DNA of 64,000 nucleotides. It comes from Lucinisca nassula (taxonomy: Eukaryota > Mollusca > Bivalvia > Lucinida > Lucinidae). Below are positions 43,120 through 53,112 of this stretch, one piece after another. The notes under the pieces are model-generated. The model was not told where the DNA came from. It saw nothing but the letters and a program-made list of their open reading frames with translations, and did no database searches. The translations under genes were made by a program, and so were the position numbers. The first letter of the stretch is position 1. Each line of letters opens with the position of its first letter. The stretch covers positions 114,238,766-114,302,765 of the forward strand of contig OY757011.1 in the NCBI GenBank assembly GCA_963580285.1, in the 5' to 3' direction.

Positions 43120-43728
43120 AGTATTAGCAATGAGGGTTCTAGGACAACCCCCACCCCAACACACTGTGGGGCCGACCCCCACCCCCCCCCCCGGGTCGGC
43201 CCCACCGAGTGAGGATGCCTAGGAATTTTTTTTTTCATCCCCGCGCCCACCCCCACCCCCGGGTCGGCCCCACCGAGAGGGGATGTAATATAATAAAATA
43301 TTTGTTTGCCTGCCATATCGCATGGCCAACACGTGACCAGCTCGCGGGGGGTGTTTGTATTAGAGAAATATAGTAACTAAACATACAGCACAAAATGAAC
43401 AAGTGTCCTTGGATTCCTGTTTTACCGAGGCAAATTAAAAGGCCTCTTACGCACTGGGTGCGATGTGCTGTAAAGTTGCCTTAAGACACAACTTTTTTGG
43501 TAAACATGATAGGACCCGCTGGTTTGCGCTGGGCACCCCGCCCGACGGGGCCCACCTGGGGGTGTGGCCTACTCTTGGTGGGGCCGACCCGCGGGCTGGG
43601 GTTGGGCGCGGGGATGAAAAAAAAATTGTCCTAGGCATCCCCACTCGGTGGGGCCGACCCGGGGGGTGGGGGTCGGCCCCACAGTGTGTGGGGGTGAGGG
43701 TTGTCCTAGAACCCTCATTGCTAATACT
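43120..43728. mobile_element. GC-rich foldback element
   Basis: Left end AGTATTAGCAATGAGGGTTC and right end GAACCCTCATTGCTAATACT are exact complements. Inverted similarity extends about 170 bases on each side and includes repeated GGTCGGCCCCACCGAG and TCATCCCCGCGCCCA. The centre (about 43290-43560) is ordinary sequence. Several overlapping open frames follow only from the GC content. No clear target duplication. Confidence 0.8.
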
Positions 43729-43733
43729 CCTTT

Positions 43734-44106
43734 TGATTTAAAGTTGTTTAAAGAAAATGCAAAATATAAATCACGTGTGAGCCACTCGAGCTTTAGATCT
43801 TAACACTTCCCCGTTCTGCGGAATATGAATTTTTCCGCACAAACGGGGAGGTTCGATATCCGGGTTACACACTTGAAATTTTTAATCGATCAGCAGTTAT
43901 ACACCTTTGTGTATCAGATATACGTCCTGAACCTACAAAACGGGGAAGGTGTTAGATTACCATATGAAACTATTTTTAAGGTTAATCTAGTACTGAATTT
44001 TCAATATTTCTTGCTATTTCAAAACGGGGAGCTCCGCGTTTGGAGGTGTTTCCCCGATTCGAAGGTGTGTATTCTTATGCACTTCCCCGATTGGTAGCAA
44101 GTACAA
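43734..44106. other. Unassigned, with repeated AACGGGGA motif
   Basis: AAACGGGGAGG, AAACGGGGAAGG and AAACGGGGAGC at about 43842, 43939 and 44022, plus CTTCCCCG-type complements, could be a decayed repeat. The 90-codon frame 43825-44097 has no motif. Confidence 0.35.
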
Positions 44107-44116
44107 ACGCACACAC

Positions 44117-44193
<77 letters not shown>

Positions 44194-44200
44194 CGCGCAT
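44107..44200. repeat. Alternating purine-pyrimidine tract (AC)n(GT)n(GC)n
   Basis: CGCACACACACAT, then about 33 GT units, then GCGCGCGCGCGC. A strict Z-DNA-prone tract. The Cys-Val frames across it are artefacts. Confidence 0.97.
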
Positions 44201-44269
44201 TACGATAACACACTCGTGCGACATAGTGCTATCTTTCATTTCTCCATAATAGTTACTTTTATGCTGAAA

Positions 44270-44462
44270 ATCTATGACATTTTATTACTAATACTCCGAG
44301 CATAGGTTGTGGGTCCTCGTTAGAAGCGCCTCATTGAGTACCAACAACCTATTTCTTTGAGAAGAAATACGCAAAATAATCCATACCTCTGTAAACCGCA
44401 GTTTTCTCAATACAAAGTGGGGTTTAGATGGGTATTCATTTCACAGACTTGTTAACATTATG
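44270..44462. mobile_element. FB-2 MITE, truncated
   Basis: CATAGGTTGTGGGTCCTCGT with shortened hairpin, arm ending CACAGACTTGTTAACATTATG. Confidence 0.65.
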
Positions 44463-44569
44463 TGTGTGTGTGTTTTTTTTTTTGTGGTTTGTTGTTTGTT
44501 TGCTTGTTTTTGTTGTTTTTATCTTTCGGATGAGAAGGATTGATATTTACCTCTGATATCTGCCTCAAA

Positions 44570-44670
44570 TTTAGATTGTGGGTGCTCGTTAGAATCGCTT
44601 CCTGTTACAACCCCTTCAAAGAGCCGGTTCTAACGACTACACGAAATTAATGTTTTGAGCAAAAGGAAGA
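44570..44670. mobile_element. FB MITE scrap
   Basis: TTTAGATTGTGGGTGCTCGT and GCCGGTTCTAACGACTACAC around an inserted 15-20 bases. Confidence 0.55.
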
Positions 44671-44754
44671 AAATGAATGTGTACCATAGTATAAATCTCT
44701 AAGTCGTAAATTTTGACTGACTTATAACACCTAAATTTCTAGGTCGTTCGACTC

Positions 44755-46500
44755 TTATTTTTGCTCTAAAATTTAGATTGTGGGTACTCCTTAGAACCGC
44801 CTCATCTAAAATATAGATTGTGGGTACTCGTTAGAACCGCCTCGATGTTCTAACGAGTACCCACAATCTATATTTTGAGCAGAAATAAAAATATCACAAT
44901 TGCACGACCCGCAGAAAAAGCAACCGACTGAAGTCGGTTGATTTCTAAGAGTGCCCTAAAATCACCGTGTCATTCTGCCATTCGGTCAGTCTGTCAGTCC
45001 GTAACCCGTTGGTGAAAATTGGTGATAGTGACTTAACCGCTTGGAATATTTAAACAATTTTTGGCATACTGATAGATATCAATGAGATCTAACCAATGAA
45101 CTTGCGAAATATTACATTTCATTTAGTATAGCCTCGCCGAGGCGAAAAATGTGAAAAGTTTCGAACTGCTTCTCCTCGTAAACCGTTGGGCCGATTGAAG
45201 TCAAATTTCATATGGAGCCTCTATGGGATGGGGGAAACCAAAATTTGCTCATGGGTCCAGGTCACATGACCAAAATGGCCGCCAAGCCTTATATGGTCTG
45301 TCTGCCTGTCCGTCCGTAACCCGTTTGTGAAAATTGGTGATAGTGACTTAACCGCTTGGAATATTTAAACAATTTTTGGCATACTGATAGATATCAATGA
45401 GATCTAACCAATGAACTTGCGAAGTATTATATTCCATTTAGTATAGCCTCGCCGAGGCGAAAAATGTGAAAATTTTCGAACTGCTTCTCCTCGGAAACCG
45501 TTGGGCCGATTGAAGTCAAATTTCATATGGAGCCTCTATGGGATGGGGGAAACCAAAATTTGCTCATGGGGTCCAGGTCACATGACCAAAATGGCCGCCA
45601 AGCCTTATATGGTAAAAACCCTTCAAAAATAGTCTTCTCCAGAACCACTGGGCAGATTTCCACGAAACTTTATAAATAGCATCTGGGACGTAGGAACATC
45701 ATAAATTGCTAAAATGGTGACCCTGGGTTGACCTCGATCTTCTTTTGGTCCGTCCGTTACCCGGAAAATTGGTGATAGTGACTTAACCGCTTGGAATATT
45801 TAAACAATTTTTGGCATACTGATAGATATCAATGAGATCTAACCAATGAACTTGCAAAATATTACATTCCATTTAGTATAGCCTCACCGAGGCGAAAAAT
45901 TTGAAAATTTTCGAACTGCTTCTCCTCGGAAACCGTTGGGCCGATTGAAATCAAATTTCATATGAAGCCTCTATGGGATGGGGGAAACAAAACTTTGCTC
46001 ATGGGGTCCAGATCACATGACCAAAATGGCCGCCAAGCCATATATGGTAAAAACCCTTCAAAAATAGTTTTCTCCAGAACCACTGGGCAGATTTCCACGA
46101 AACTTGATAAATAGCATCTGGGACGTAGGCCCATCATAAATTGCTAAAATGGTGACCCTGGGTTGACCTTGACCTTCTTTGTGCCTAGGTCAAACTTTGA
46201 CACATATGCTTTTGTATTGGAAAAGTGAGAATGCATTTTATCCTGCAAACGATTCAGAATACAGTACTAAAGTATAAGATATATTTTTGCTCCTTACGAT
46301 AAGGCGATTTTATTGGGGGAACCGTTTTAGGTCCAGGTCACATGACCAACATGGCCGCCATACCCATATATGGTAACACTCATAAAGCTAAAAGCATCCG
46401 GCGGGTCGTGCACTTCAGCTGAAGCACTGGTTTTTGTCTTATTTTTTTATTTTTTCGGTGATAAAGGTTACAATGTATTTGATTAGGCGTGTTTTCGTAA
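44755..46500. mobile_element. FB-1 MITE split by HINE-X2
   Basis: The hairpin (with a partial extra left half) and the beginning of a B arm end at ATATCACAAT. HINE-X2 follows, and the rest of the B arm resumes after it with TTTTTATTTTTTCGGTGAT and ends GGCGTGTTTTCGTAATG. Other FB-1 copies read ATCACAATTTTTCATC, so the element went in between two T bases. Confidence 0.85.
44901..46431 (+). mobile_element. HINE-X2, Helentron-like element
   Basis: Ends are the same as HINE-X1 (TTGCACGACCCGC with hairpin; GCGGGTCGTGC, CTTCAGCTGAAG, CACTGG). Only three core units (about 44998, 45312, 45750). Apart from unit number the two copies are nearly identical, including the 115-base extra block. Confidence 0.82.
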
Positions 46501-46630
46501 TGTACACAAAGACATGCCCGGTGTCTCCAACATGGAGGATCAAGGAAAAATAATCCTACAAAACGGCACTGTGTTGTGCAACCTCTCAACAGCACCAAAA
46601 GGAAGAATAAACAAAATATTACGTAGAAAG

Positions 46631-46905
46631 TCATCACGTGGACATGTCCGTGAAATAAACATGCACTAAATCCAGTCTTACATGGAGAAACCTGGGGGGT
46701 TTTAGCGGGCATGCATTATTTTCTTATTTCTGATCCAAGATATAGGTTGTGGGTACTTGTTAGAACTGTCTCAATGAGGCGGTTCTATTGAACCCAAACA
46801 TTTTTCCAGTACAAATAAAAAAACATCACGGAGTTCCATCAGGAAAGTAGCCATTTTGGAGATTTGAAAAAATGCACTATGTCGCACGAGTGTGTTATCG
46901 TAATC
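46631..46905. mobile_element. FB-2 MITE (C arm / D arm)
   Basis: CATCACGTGGACATGTCCGTG to CGCACGAGTGTGTTATCGTAAT; the right half of the hairpin is mostly lost after GGCGGTTCTA. Confidence 0.8.
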
Positions 46906-47128
46906 CAGAACTAGACTTAACTTGAGCAACAGGCCGCATGAGTGGTCCCACCCATTATACAAGACACATCGACTGTCACGCTACGCCGCTACGCAACTCT
47001 GTTGACCTCAAGGTATTGCCAATAAAGTTGTGTTTACTACCCTGATTCACCTTTATTTGCCAGTATTAAAATAGTTGAACACAAGAACATATATAGCTGT
47101 TGTTGGGAGATGACCGCTAAGGAGAGGT

Positions 47129-47295
47129 TATATATATATTGTATCTTCATTAATTCAAAACCTCAGTGTCACAAGTAGGTAGTTGTTACTGAGAGGTGGT
47201 TGTTCTTGGAGGTTCCGCTGTATACAGTAAATGCAAAAGTTATATGACAAGACGTGCCGTGGCTTCAAGGTAAATCACCTATCATAATTAAGATG
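47129..47295 (+). repeat. 166-bp direct repeat, first copy
   Basis: From TATATATATTGTATCTTC to CATAATTAAGATG. It is repeated at 47601-47768 with about eight differences, the two lying on either side of a SINE-A. The unit contains GGTGGTTGTTCTTGGAGGTT and GACAAGACGTGCCGTGGC. Confidence 0.9.
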
Positions 47296-47597
47296 GTTTC
47301 GTTTGTTTGATTTGAGGTGTAACGTCCCCGTCAACACTGTAAAGGTCATTTTGGAGAAGTTGCTTCCAATTTTGTGGGACTTTTACCCGACAAAGAAATG
47401 AAATGACATCTCAAGCCCTGTCGCCCAATGAAACCAATAGGGTTTATTAGTATGGACGGTCCGCCTCGCACCGCGGTTCCTGGACAGGCTTAGATCCTCT
47501 AAGCGGTTTACCAGTACTAGTGTGCGGGCCAGATTCAGCTCTGCGTGGAAGCATCATGCAGCCCATATATTTCTTCAAGCCCCTATGAGCGGGGGCC
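47296..47597 (-). mobile_element. SINE-A copy between direct repeats
   Basis: Complement of SINE-A from GTTTGTTTGATTTGAGGTG to CCCCTATGAGCGGGGGCC. Confidence 0.88.
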
Positions 47598-47600
47598 TAT

Positions 47601-47768
47601 ATATATATATATTGTATCTTCATTAATTTAAAACCTAAGTGTCACAAGTAGGTAGCTGTTACTGAGAGGTGGTTGTCCTTGGAGGTTCCGCTGTATTCAA
47701 TAAATGCACAAGTTATATGACAAGACGTGCCGTGGCTTCAAGGTAAATCACCTATCATAATTAAGATG
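47601..47768 (+). repeat. 166-bp direct repeat, second copy
   Basis: See 47129-47295. Far longer than a retrotransposition target duplication, so an earlier tandem duplication, or a duplication that removed a second SINE, is more likely. Confidence 0.9.
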
Positions 47769-47900
47769 TCGGTAGGAATGACATAACATGCAGAGAACGG
47801 TCCCCTCAAAATATTATCTTCTATATCATTATGGTCTATCTATACTTTGTCTGAGTTGAAATTCGAAGAAAATTTGAGGCGCACATTCTTTCTTCTAAGA

Positions 47901-48200
47901 GGTCCCCGCCCATCGGGGCTGGAGAAATAGATGGGCTGCACGATGCTTTCACGCAGAGCTGAAACCGACCATACACTAATACTGGTAAACCGCTTAGAGG
48001 GTCTAAGCCTAGCTAGGCAAAGCAGCGCGAGTCGGTTCGTCCATGCTTATAAACCCCATAGGTTTCATTGCGCGACATGGCTTGAGATGTCATTTCATCT
48101 CCGTGTCGGGTAAAAGTCATACAAAATTGGAAGCCACGTTTCCAAAATGACCTATACAGTGTTGGCGGGGACGTTAAACCTCAAATCAAACAAACAAAAA
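47901..48200 (+). mobile_element. SINE-A copy with 14-bp target duplication
   Basis: GGTCCCCGCCCATCGGGGCT to AATCAAACAAACAAAAA, flanked by TCTTTCTTCTAAGA on both sides (47887-47900, 48201-48214). Confidence 0.94.
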
Positions 48201-48239
48201 TCTTTCTTCTAAGAGAAGAACGGGGTTTCAGAGGAGAAC

Positions 48240-48502
48240 ATTACGAAAACACGCCTATACAAATACATTGTAAATTTCACTGCGGAAAAACGAAAATTTG
48301 ATATTTTTTCCTTATTTCTGCTCAAAATATAGATTGTGGGTACACGTTAGAACCGCCTCAATGAGGCGGTTCTAACGAGTACCCACAATCTAGATTTTAA
48401 AGCATAAATGAGAAAAATCATATTTATCCCTGTAAACCCCAGTTTTACTATATAAAAGTAGGGTTCAAGGGGGTCAAAATTATATAGGTTTTTTGTGATG
48501 AA
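48240..48502. mobile_element. FB-1 MITE (B arm / A arm)
   Basis: CATTACGAAAACACGCCTAT, complete hairpin CTCAATGAGGCGG, A arm ending TATATAGGTTTTTTGTGATG. Confidence 0.88.
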
Positions 48503-49077
48503 CTCGGGGAAGTTAGAAAGGCGAACTTTTCAGATAAAAGGATTCTAATAAATGAGTGTTAGATGATTTGCTTTGTTTATTGGTATAGCTATAAACGACA
48601 AGGAAGAGTCCGAATCGGCTTTAGTGATGTTTCAAACAAACAAATGCTATTATTGTATTATATAACCCGATGAAATTGCGCTTGGAAGCTGGCGTAATAG
48701 GATCAATGTGAGATTGCCTTCGAGTCAAGTGGATGAGATGTTCTGATGTTGTATTTGTTCTTCTTTAAAAGGTCGTGAAAACAGTTTTTATGTCATTGAC
48801 ACACTGATGGCAATGTATGTTAAAGAAATAAGTCAACTGTAGCTGCAGTGATTTGTTTGGTAATAAATGACAGTTTGCATGTCACATGCACAGTAGATTA
48901 AAATCGTTGTCTGCATGCAGATGGCCGACAAACTGTGATGTAGTACTCAACTATTCAGACGCTAAGCATTTCGGTTCTTTACCGAATCAAAGAAATGACA
49001 GCACTCATTGATTGTATGTTTGGAATGGTATTACAAAACACGGTTTATTGTAAATTCGAGCGCTTGTACCACTACTG
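48503..49077. other. Unassigned spacer
   Basis: A weak hairpin with ACAGTTTGCATG and GACAAACTGTGATG (48870-48945) recalls the CAAACAGTG hairpins. Otherwise nothing seen. Confidence 0.35.
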
Positions 49078-49735
49078 ATGTCTTACCACCATCAAAAAAC
49101 ACGTTATAATTATTGCGACCAAGATTTTGAAAGATCAGGGAGAAATCTATTTTCTAAATCGAATGAGGTTTTAAATAAATTAAAATCCAGACGTTTTCCT
49201 GTTTTTAGTCGGTCTACTTACGATTTTTCCAGGCTTTACACAACACATCTTTATAAATATTATTAAAGATTAAAGAAAAATCGTAATGTTTTAATTGAAT
49301 GGACATTCCATACAGAAGACTACCTCCATCTTGCATGTAATGTAAGAAATGATCTTTTTTTTCAATTCTGAAAAACATAAAAATTACACACTTTGGTCAT
49401 GTCAGAAAGTGTGCGAAACTCCTACCTTTCTACTTCAAAATATTGTACTAAGTAATTCAGACAAATTGTGGGGATTCCGATGGGTACGGTCTGAACACAC
49501 ATTTCGACTGATTTGATCTTTTTTTATATTATGAAAGAGACTCCGTGATGTCCATTGCCATTGATTGCCAATTTGAAACCATTGAAGCTTTAAGCTAGAG
49601 GTCTAGATATGTTGATGATTTATTTAAATATTGCGGATGTTAGTACGATTTGCCAGGGTGTCCAGTCATGTATTTGGTTTCAGAACTCGTAATAACTGCT
49701 AAACTTCTTAATCAGGGTTATCGGTATCATAAATT
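49078..49735 (+). pseudogene. Penelope-like reverse transcriptase remnant
   Basis: Fragments in shifting frames: NEVLNKLKSRRFPVFSRSTY then DFSRLYTT (49078-49266), which is RT palm motif A; YTLWSCQKVCETPTFLLQNI with DKLWGF, leading to a decayed GIPMG-type block; RYVDDLFKYC at about 49603-49635 (the YxDD catalytic box); and VSGFRTRNN/LLNQGYRYHKL-like sequence to 49735. The order DFSxLYTT, GIPMG, YxDD and the SQL-region tail matches the element whose C-terminus is at 8436-8873. R580 follows at once. I call it Penelope-like from these motifs; a separate RT clade is possible. Confidence 0.68.
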
Positions 49736-49739
49736 ACGA

Positions 49740-50055
49740 TAACCGTTTGACCATTTTGTGGGAAAGTAACTTCCTTTCGCCTATCCACAAGTGATGCTTG
49801 GTTACCTCATGTTTGGTGTTGTTTTTCCTTTGATGTCAGGGGCGTAGCTAGAAGAAAATCATTTGTACGCAAACCAAAGAAAATACTAAAAATAATAAAT
49901 CCGTTTGCCTAACGGGGACCACTCTTACAGGAAAGAATTTGCTCTCTTTACGTCTATTGTGTACGCACGTGCGTATCTGCGTACAGGTAGCTACGCCCCT
50001 GGGTGTCTCTGATGGGAGGTGTGATTCCTGACAATTGCCTTCACTTTTATTTTGA
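49740..50055 (+). mobile_element. R580 copy following the RT remnant
   Basis: CCATTTTGTGGGAAAGTAAC to CTGACAATTGCCTTCACTTT, carrying a MITE at 49837-49998. Same strand as the RT remnant, to which it is directly joined. Confidence 0.75.
49837..49998. mobile_element. Small MITE with AGGGGCGTAGCTA ends
   Basis: Inverted ends AGGGGCGTAGCTA and TAGCTACGCCCCT, about 162 bp. In R580 the flanks CCTTTGATGTC and GGTGTCTCTGATGGG overlap by an imperfect duplication of about 6-8 bases, consistent with hAT. It contains GTGTACGCACGTGCGTATC. Confidence 0.75.
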
Positions 50056-50089
50056 ACGAGGAGTGATTCGTTTGACAAATTAAGTCTCT

Positions 50090-50178
50090 AATTGTAAGCA
50101 AACAGTGAAGACCCGGATCAGTTGCCGCGTTCTGTGGCGTCTGATCTGATTCTCCAACCAAACACATGCTTACAATCA
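50090..50178. repeat. Hairpin of the CAAACAGTG family
   Basis: ATTGTAAGC...CAAACAGTG, GATCAG/CTGATC, then GCTTACAAT: nested inverted repeats of about 90 bases between two R580 copies. Confidence 0.6.
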
Positions 50179-50179
50179 G

Positions 50180-50720
50180 GCTTATACAGATAAGTAAAGT
50201 AGAAGTAAAACAAAGATCAGGAATCGATACAATTAACTTACTCCACCCATCAAAGACACCAAAGGGAAAGAAACACAAACTGAAGCGACCAGACCATAAT
50301 GGAAACCTTAACAAATGAAGGCCATAAGGACAGTTACTTTCCCACAAAATGGCCAAAAGGCCATCTAAAATAAAAAGACACAAGTAATACACACAGTAAG
50401 TAACAAATAACAACATAAATAAACCGCCACAGAAGAACTGCCTTGGAACGGTCAGTGGAAAGAATTCCACTGGGGGCCTTAAATCGATTTTACATGGCCA
50501 TAATCCTCGCCCTTACCTCTGTCGCGGTATACACTAGTTTTGTTTAGTCCGCACGAAAACTTCCTTACTCATCGGTGTAACATCCTCGAGAACATACAAA
50601 TCAAACAACTACAGAGATGAAACCAGGTTGAGGATTCGACAGAATTGCTGGAGCAAAAGAAAACCAACAGTTAGACTCCGAGGGGCCCGACCAAAGACGG
50701 AGCAACTCTCTTATGCAACA
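50180..50720 (-). mobile_element. R580, long inverted copy
   Basis: Complement of R580 from AGTAGAAGTAAAACAAAGAT (its 3' end) to GCAAAAGAAAACCAACAGTT. An open frame of 159 codons (49991-50470, minus) runs through it; its hydrophobic peptide recurs in other R580 copies only as broken frames. Confidence 0.8.
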
Positions 50721-51167
50721 TTCTGCCTTCACAGCGATAAGAAAATCGAGGCTATTTTTCTATAAATAACCAAGACCTGGAATTCCTACCAAACAGTGAT
50801 AGTCAGGTGGATATCAATAATGTGCTTAGTAATTTTGGGTCGATTGACAAACCAAAGGCAACGGAAGCACTGTGATTGCCTTTAGAGTCTCCAATTTCAG
50901 CCATTGATTTAATTAAACCTGTCAAATCTTTTGCTGTGTTTAATTGTTTATTATATTATCATCATGGTAACATGTGTGAAACATAATATATACGTATATC
51001 GAGATGTTGAAAATTCTCATTTCAAAGTGCACTCGGATTTGTACACCTTGACATTTGCAAACAACTGAATTATTTTAAGGTGCTGTATACATTGTATCGA
51101 TATAGTTTTGAAAATTCGCATCTGAAAGTGCACTCATATTTGTGTACCTTCGCATGACCAAACACAT
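50721..51167. other. Unassigned spacer
   Basis: A short internal repeat (AAAATTCTCATTTCAAAGTGCACTC at 51010 and AAAATTCGCATCTGAAAGTG at 51112) suggests a two-unit array of about 100 bases. Confidence 0.45.
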
Positions 51168-51443
51168 AACGAAAACATGCCTATATAATTTCGACCCCTT
51201 TAAACCCCACTTTTATACAGTAAAACTGGGGTTTACAGGGGTGAACCTTATTTTTCTTATCTCTGCTCTAAAATATGGATTGTAGGTACTCGTTAGAACA
51301 GCCTCGATGAGGCGGTTCTAACGAGTACCCATGATCTATATTTTGAGCAGAAATAAGAAAATACCCCAATCTTTCATCTTAAAATTTAATTTGTTCGGCA
51401 GTAAAGTTTACAATGTATTTGTATAGGCGTATTTTCGTAATGA
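51168..51443. mobile_element. FB-1 MITE (A arm / B arm)
   Basis: CATAACGAAAACATGCCTAT to GGCGTATTTTCGTAATG, complete hairpin. Confidence 0.88.
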
Positions 51444-51540
51444 ACTTAATTATTTTGTGATCTTTGTAAAAGAGTCGCTGCGCTCCCACCCGACATCGGG
51501 GCTTCGAGACATGTTATCCTACCCAGGGATATGATAAAAT

Positions 51541-51823
51541 CATTACGCAAACTCACGCCTATACAAATACATTGCCACCTTTATCGCCGAAAAAATGAAA
51601 ATTTTATGATGAAAAATTGTGATATTTTTCTTATTTCTTCTCAAAATATAGATTGTGGGCACTCGTTAGAACCGCCTCATCGAGGCGGTTCTAACGAGTA
51701 CCCACAATCTATATTTTAGAGCAGAAATAAGAAAAATAAGGTATACCCCCGGAAACCCCAGTTTTACTATATAAAAGTGAGGTTCAAGGGGGTCAAAATT
51801 ATATAGGCGTGTTTTTGGTGATG
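51541..51823. mobile_element. FB-1 MITE (B arm / A arm), well preserved
   Basis: CATTACGCAAACTCACGCC to GGCGTGTTTTTGGTGATG. The hairpin CACTCGTTAGAACCGCC is almost perfect over about 30 pairs. Good consensus representative. Confidence 0.9.
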
Positions 51824-52027
51824 TCGAGAAATTCTAATACACTTGATGTGCACCGATTGCTTAGGACGCCATGTACGCCGCCCTAAAGGTTGCAGTCGCT
51901 GCACGCAGCGTTCCGTCACTGAACGCCATCGTGTTGCAATCAGACTTTGGTGGACGTTAGCAATCGGAGTGACTGCATTACTAAAAATAAAGAATCTTCA
52001 AGACTGAAAAAAGAAAATACAGGGAAT

Positions 52028-52332
52028 ATGATTGATTGATTGATTTTGAGGTTTAACGTCCCCGTCAACACTGTAAAGGCCATTTTGGAGACGTTGCTTC
52101 CAATTTTGTGGGACTTTTAGCCGACATTGAGATGAAATGACACCTCAAGCCCTGTCGCCCAATGAAACCAATAGGGTTTATTAGCATGGGCGGTCCGCCT
52201 CGCACCGCAGTTCCTGGACAGGCTTAGATCCTCTAAGCGGTTTACCGGTACTAGTGTGCAGGCCGGATTCAGCTCTGCGTGGAAGCATCATGCAGCCCAT
52301 ATATACCTTCAAGCCCCTATGGGCGGGGGCCT
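52028..52332 (-). mobile_element. SINE-A copy with 12-bp target duplication
   Basis: Complement of SINE-A, with (ATTG)n in place of (TTTG)n at the tail. AATACAGGGAAT lies on both sides (52016-52027, 52333-52344). Confidence 0.93.
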
Positions 52333-52503
52333 AATACAGGGAATAAAGGGTAAATAGAGAAAACTCGAGCTCCCATCCGCGGTATCACAGTCGGGCATCA
52401 TTCGCACGCCTCATGATGCCATTATCTCTACAAGATTCTAATACTACACTGCAGCAACAGATCATACAGGATAGTTCACATTTTTCTCCAAACTAACTTA
52501 CCG

Positions 52504-52732
52504 TTAACCCATTCTGTACCAGAAACCCCAAAACGGGTACCCTGGCAAACAGTGCAGGCCCAGATCAGACGCCGCAGAACGCGGCGTCTGATCAGGGCCT
52601 ACACTGTTTGCAAAAAGTTAAGCCAATTTCCAAACAAATTTTGAAGAAAACACAACCCGACACCCCTATATTTCGAAATTGACTCCTGCGATATATAAGG
52701 AGGAAGATGCCATTTCGTACAAAAAGGGTTAA
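52504..52732. mobile_element. MITE with TTAACCC ends and a long central hairpin
   Basis: Ends TTAACCCATTCTGTACCAGA and TTTCGTACAAAAAGGGTTAA. It contains GCAAACAGTG...CAGATCAGACGCCGC and GCGGCGTCTGATC...CACTGTTTGC, an almost perfect hairpin. Related to 18340-18538. Confidence 0.75.
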
Positions 52733-52929
52733 TCCATTTTGTACGGATATCCCCAAAAAGGGTCATTGGCAAACAGTGAATGCAGATAGCGGCGTCTACT
52801 AATGGCTTCCATTGAAAGTTCAACCCTTGTCTAAATAAATTCTAAAATTGACCGAACCTGTCACCCTTAGATTTCGGAATGGACTGATGCTGTATACATG
52901 GGGATGTTCAGCACAAAAAATAGTTTTAA
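52729..52929. mobile_element. Second, decayed MITE of the TTAACCC type
   Basis: TTAATCCATTTTGTACGG to AGCACAAAAAATAGTTTTAA, in tandem with the previous one; only half of the hairpin remains (GGCAAACAGTG, GCGGCGTCTAC). Confidence 0.6.
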
Positions 52930-52959
52930 CGCCTTGCATACTGGGTATTTTTTTTTTCG

Positions 52960-53112
52960 CATCAGACGACATTTTTAAATATTTTTTCTAATTATCCCAG
53001 AAAACTGGATTCGACATCTCATGCAAATTGCCTCCTGTTGCATGAGATGTCAAGTCCTGTTTTCTGAAAAAAAAAATAAGTAAAAAAAAAAATCAAAATA
53101 TCGTCTGCTGAG
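52960..53112. repeat. Foldback repeat
   Basis: CATCAGACGAC with ATCGTCTGCTG at the ends; inside, CAGAAAAC...GACATCTCATGCAA with TTGCATGAGATGTC...GTTTTCTG. T-rich and A-rich runs are inverted accordingly. Confidence 0.75.

Noticed and set aside
43463..43741. Gly/Pro-rich protein frames on both strands
   Set aside because: They come from the GC-rich foldback arms, are open in several phases and show no domain.
44040..44249. Cys-Val and His-Thr repeat proteins
   Set aside because: Translations of the (GT)n tract.
47129..47768. Long terminal repeats of an LTR retrotransposon around 47.3-47.6 kb
   Set aside because: The interior is only a SINE-A, and the repeats lack TG/CA ends, a primer-binding site and a polypurine tract.
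49991..50470. 159-codon hydrophobic frame on the minus strand, a possible membrane protein
   Set aside because: It lies in R580, and other R580 copies keep the sequence but not the frame. T-rich DNA translated in this phase gives hydrophobic residues.
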